NCBI GenBank assembly: GCA_025920705.1
Contig: JAPDLJ010000004.1
Coordinates: 1 to 64,000, forward strand
DNA length: 64,000 bases
Reading direction: 5' to 3'
Origin: Candidatus Jingweiarchaeum tengchongense
Lineage (GTDB): Archaea > Nanobdellota > Nanobdellia > Jingweiarchaeales > Jingweiarchaeaceae
The translations under genes were made by a program, and so were the position numbers. The number at the start of each line of letters is the position of its first letter. The first letter of the stretch is position 1. The notes under the pieces are model-generated. The model made no database searches. It saw nothing but the letters and a program-made list of their open reading frames with translations, and was not told the origin of the DNA. This document shows positions 61,529 to 64,000 of this stretch, in pieces.

Positions 61529-62887
61529 TTACTTTAACATCTGTGATTCTTCTATGCGCTCAATTCCTCGTTTTATGTCAAGGAATAGATCTTTTGCTTT
61601 TTCCACGTGTTTAATTCCAATCTTTTTACTTTTTTCTTCTTCCGCGAGTACTTTTATTGGAGCTAGCAATTGTGTTACATAACGTAAAGATGTTTTTTCT
61701 CCAAGGTCAGCTAAATAATCCAAAACTTCTTTATCCAATTCAATCTTTTCTTCCTTTGCTCTGATCTTCAATATTTCCCTGATTTCATCCTTGTTATATT
61801 TCTTTGTACTAATGATCAAAACTCTATCCAAGAGATCAAGGGGAAGACCGAAATAAGATTTTATATCTGTGCCTCTGATCGTCGTGGTTCCTCTATTTGT
61901 TGCAAAGATTAGAATTGGTGCCAGTTCAGATTCAATTGCACGATTTAAAAATGCGATTGATTCTATGTCAAGCATATGGACTTCATCTACGTAAAGGACA
62001 CCAGGCAACAATTCACATCTCCCTTCCTGGACTAATGTTTTTATGTACTCATCAACTTCCTTTCTGATTTCAGGCTCAATTTCCTTTGATTCTCTTCCGC
62101 CAAAAAATAGACTAAATATATCCCCACCACTCTGTTTTGCGATTGAAACATCAAGCGAATGTAATGTTACAGGATAAACAAATTCCTTTTCCTTTAGTAC
62201 TTTACCACTAGGCACATCTATCAACTGCGTTGATGTTAAATCCAATTTCTTTTCCTCAGCGCTTTCCCTGCTCTTACCAATCTTTACAATCCTACCGCCA
62301 TCAATATCGATGTTAACTACATCTCCAGTTTCAACTCCTTGTTGAATTAATTGAATGGCAAAACTTTGATCCATCGTTAATTTTTTGCTTTCATCCTTTG
62401 TCGCAATTTTTATTGTTGCACCGACAGGGATCTTTTGATATGGATTGTAAGGATGCTGTGCTGTTTCAATTGATATTTCCTTTACTTCACCTTCATATAT
62501 CTTCCTTATCTCATGGATTCTTGCTCCGATAGCCTTTCTTAACGTTTGAGTTAGAAATTCTGTTTTCTTTATCTCAGTTGAGAAAATTTCGCTTGCAGCC
62601 AATGGTACGAAAGGTACATCTTTCCCTAGCTCCTTTGCAATAGCCATCGCCAATGCAGTTTTTCCACTACCGGGAGGACCAGCAAATAACACTGCTCTTC
62701 CAGCAAACTTGCCTTCTTTTATTAATCTTACAATGATGCCACAAGCTTCCCTTGCCTCAATTTGTCCAACCATGCCATCCGCAATTGGTTTTGCTTTAAG
62801 TCCATCTAAACCTAAACCAGAAATGTGTGAGTGCGCTGCTATTCTTTCCCATTCTTTTAATTCAGAAATTTCTCTTACTTCTACCAT
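61529..62887 (-). CDS. TIP49/RuvB-like AAA+ ATPase
   Basis: 452 residues, the size of eukaryotic RUVBL1/2. Start AAHSHISGLGLD; Walker A GPPGSGKTA at 70-78; an OB-type insertion domain in the middle (about 120-240); Walker B LYVDEVHMLDIES; sensor region ATNRGTTTIRGTDI and LPLDLLDRVLIIST. Family members are hexameric helicase-like chaperones. Archaeal homologues are uncommon, found in some lineages, and their role is unknown. tRNA genes and argS are downstream. Confidence 0.95.
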   Translation of the reverse strand: MVEVREISELKEWERIAAHSHISGLGLDGLKAKPIADGMVGQIEAREACGIIVRLIKEGKFAGRAVLFAGPPGSGKTALAMAIAKELGKDVPFVPLAASEIFSTEIKKTEFLTQTLRKAIGARIHEIRKIYEGEVKEISIETAQHPYNPYQKIPVGATIKIATKDESKKLTMDQSFAIQLIQQGVETGDVVNIDIDGGRIVKIGKSRESAEEKKLDLTSTQLIDVPSGKVLKEKEFVYPVTLHSLDVSIAKQSGGDIFSLFFGGRESKEIEPEIRKEVDEYIKTLVQEGRCELLPGVLYVDEVHMLDIESIAFLNRAIESELAPILIFATNRGTTTIRGTDIKSYFGLPLDLLDRVLIISTKKYNKDEIREILKIRAKEEKIELDKEVLDYLADLGEKTSLRYVTQLLAPIKVLAEEEKSKKIGIKHVEKAKDLFLDIKRGIERIEESQMLK

Positions 62888-62928
62888 ATTTTTCTTATAT
62901 TCTTCAAAAAAATATAAAAATTTTACGC

Positions 62929-63207
62929 TCAGTACATGTTAAAATCATCAAATTCATTCTTAGCTTTTTCCCATTTGATGTCCATCTTGTCAATTCTGGC
63001 TAATGGATGTCTTCTTATTCTATCAATTAGACTTTTCACGTCCTCCTTTTTACCTTCAAATACACCTTCAACACTACCATCCTTCAAATTTTTGATGAAA
63101 CCCTTCACATCTAATGCCTTTGCATTAAAAACAGCAAAGTACCTGAATCCAATACCTTGGACTCTTCCATAAACTCTGATGTGTGCGCGTACTTTTTCAT
63201 CTTTCAT
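62929..63207 (-). CDS. Acylphosphatase
   Basis: 92 residues. Catalytic Arg 22 in RVQGIGFRYF and Asn 40 in GFIKNLKDGSVEGVFEG. It hydrolyses acyl phosphates such as acetyl phosphate. It shares one base with the upstream small coiled-coil gene, so both are in one operon. Confidence 0.93.
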   Translation of the reverse strand: MKDEKVRAHIRVYGRVQGIGFRYFAVFNAKALDVKGFIKNLKDGSVEGVFEGKKEDVKSLIDRIRRHPLARIDKMDIKWEKAKNEFDDFNMY

Positions 63208-63398
63208 TATCTCACATGCAATTTTTTCATCGTTTCATCCATCAATTTTTTTAGTTGTTCTCTTCTTTTTGTTAACTGTTTCAAATATTCATTTATTTCC
63301 TTAAGCTTGAACTCAAGCCCTTTCTTTACCTCTGTATACCTTCTTATTTGTTCATCGATTTCTCTTATCTGCGCGATGATTCTATCAATTGATTCCAT
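63207..63398 (-). CDS. Small coiled-coil protein
   Basis: 63 residues, almost wholly a charged coiled coil (REIDEQIRRYTEVKKGLEFK and later LKQLTKRREQLKKLMDETM). The size and pattern recall half of a prefoldin-like or SlyX-like helix pair; no beta part is present. Upstream of and overlapping acylphosphatase by one base. Function unassigned. Confidence 0.6.
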   Translation of the reverse strand: MESIDRIIAQIREIDEQIRRYTEVKKGLEFKLKEINEYLKQLTKRREQLKKLMDETMKKLHVR

Positions 63399-63453
63399 CT
63401 GATCACAAGTTTAAATAAAGATGTCGATTATTTATTTTTTTCCTTTACTTAAG

Positions 63454-63592
63454 CGGGCCTAGGGGGATTTGAACCCCCGACAAACAGCTTTCACTTCTCG
63501 GAATAGGTCAGTCACTTCATTGTTTTTCAGACCGCCATCAAGTCTTCATCGAATAGGAGGCTGCTACCCTATCCAGGCTGGGTGATAGGCCC
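63454..63592 (-). tRNA. tRNA-Arg(CCT) with a 64-nt intron
   Basis: Minus strand. Acceptor GGGCCTA/TAGGCCC, D arm ACCC AGCCTGGATA GGGT, anticodon stem GCAGC/GCTGT, variable TTGTC, T arm GGGGG TTCAAAT CCCCC, discriminator G. With the intron removed at 37/38 the loop is CTCCTAA, anticodon CCT. A cut after base 35 would give CCA (Trp); the canonical site and the CTCCTAA loop favour Arg. No CCA encoded. Confidence 0.8.
63490..63553 (-). other. tRNA-Arg(CCT) intron with box C/D-like motifs
   Basis: Within 64 nt there are ATGAAGA (box C-like, bases 5-11), CTGA (D'-like, 24-27), ATGAAGT (C'-like, 34-40) and CTGA (D-like, 43-46). The C to D' spacer is 12 nt, as in archaeal guide RNAs, but C' to D is only 2 nt. 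TTCG and CGAG can pair as an inner stem. CCTATTC occurs at both ends of the interrupted loop. A strict bulge-helix-bulge was not found. Confidence 0.45.
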
Positions 63593-63627
63593 ATTTAATG
63601 GTATTGTTTTAAATTTAATGAATCTAT

Positions 63628-64000
63628 TTAAACATATCCTTCTTCCAATGCAGCTACCAATAGTTTTATTGTATTTTCAATATCATCCAAACTTGCAACT
63701 TCAACAGGTGAATGAATGTATCGGGCAGGGATACCTATACTCGTTGAAGGAACACCTTCTTGGCTGATATAAATAATTGCAGCATCCGTCATTCCAGCAG
63801 AGCCGACATATGTTTGGAAAGGTATTTTATACTTATTAGCCGTTTCTTCTAACCATTTGTTTATCTTTGGATCAGCAATGAGACCCTTACCACTCGCTTC
63901 AATGTACTCTATGATTGGACCACCACCTAATTTTATTGGTGAGTGTTTTTCTTCTATCCCAGGATGATCACCAGGTATGCAAACATCAATTGCAATACCA
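63628..64000 (-). CDS. M42 family metallopeptidase, C-terminal part
   Basis: The window cuts the 5' end; 124 codons and the stop TAA (63628-63630) are present. The residues KHSPIKLGGGPIIEYIE, TYVGSAGMTDAAIIY, and GIPARYIHSPVEVASLDDIENTI match the last third of M42 (TET-type) aminopeptidases, with the conserved His in RYIHSP. It would be a large cytosolic tetrahedral aminopeptidase. The gene ends about 35 nt before tRNA-Arg(CCT). Confidence 0.9.
   Translation of the reverse strand, partial: GIAIDVCIPGDHPGIEEKHSPIKLGGGPIIEYIEASGKGLIADPKINKWLEETANKYKIPFQTYVGSAGMTDAAIIYISQEGVPSTSIGIPARYIHSPVEVASLDDIENTIKLLVAALEEGYV

Noticed and set aside
63454-63592. Reading the last tRNA as tRNA-Trp(CCA)
   Set aside because: This needs a splice after base 35 instead of the canonical 37/38, and the loop CTCCTAA with G discriminator fits Arg(CCT). 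It was considered because Trp introns carry C/D RNAs in some archaea.
1-64000. CRISPR arrays, transposases or integrases
   Set aside because: No regularly spaced repeats or transposase-like genes are visible; the repeats at 3001-3122 are too few and irregular for CRISPR.

Overview
The window is AT-rich archaeal chromosome. Evidence for Archaea: a histone-fold protein, a TIP49/RuvB-like ATPase, an Sm-like protein, NreA, a CTP-type riboflavin kinase, archaeal HMG-CoA synthase and reductase, a B-family DNA polymerase, an ATP-dependent DNA ligase, two tRNA genes with introns, and TATA-box promoters placed about 22-30 nt before start codons (many transcripts look leaderless). Gene content (secreted Cys-rich proteins, DUF2341, rhomboids, membrane HerA-like ATPase, bacterial-type Ku) suggests a DPANN-like or deep euryarchaeal lineage; I cannot name the taxon.

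Layout. 0-5.4 kb: the start of a large secreted Cys-rich protein (cut by the window edge), an SdpR/SdpI-like pair behind repeated operator-like DNA, and a winged-helix gene with palindromes over its own promoter. 5.4-16 kb: an MFS transporter, nitroreductase, DUF167, a kinase-like/deoxyribosyltransferase-like fusion, riboflavin kinase, then a mevalonate pair in which the thiolase lacks its usual nucleophilic Cys and HMG-CoA synthase is fused to a DUF35 domain; then winged-helix, HD and GIY-YIG-like genes. 16-26.5 kb: MeaB GTPase, NreA, AbrB-PhoU, radical SAM, HMG-CoA reductase, DUF362 ferredoxin, GNAT, M20 peptidase, ATP-cone, rhomboid. 26.5-34.9 kb: a membrane-anchored HerA-like ATPase with a large extracellular part, Sm-like, DUF763, and an operon of Ku, a LigD-type ligase and two helix-hairpin-helix proteins. 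35-40 kb: small membrane, zinc and metallo-beta-lactamase proteins, a second rhomboid, cytidylate kinase, MFS. 40-47 kb: a subtilisin-like protease split into two overlapping genes, the second beginning with its own lipoprotein signal peptide exactly at the split. 47-53 kb: DNA polymerase B with a degenerate exonuclease, DNA ligase and two metallo-beta-lactamase enzymes. 53-58 kb: small exported and membrane proteins, RMD1-like protein, winged helix, histone, DUF116. 58-64 kb: an arginine-themed block with three tRNA-Arg genes, arginine decarboxylase and arginyl-tRNA synthetase, plus tRNA-Ala, TIP49, acylphosphatase and the end of an M42 peptidase.

How the parts fit: the mevalonate genes (thiolase/DUF35-HMGCS and HMGR) supply archaeal lipid precursors; Ku, ligase and the HhH proteins look like a short end-joining/base-repair operon; polymerase, ligase and beta-CASP enzyme form a replication/repair neighbourhood. 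The most unusual features are the split subtilase, the DUF35-HMGCS fusion beside a Cys-less thiolase, the Ku-ligase-HhH operon, the membrane HerA-like ATPase, the 12-nt tRNA-Arg intron, and several palindromic operators associated with small winged-helix genes.
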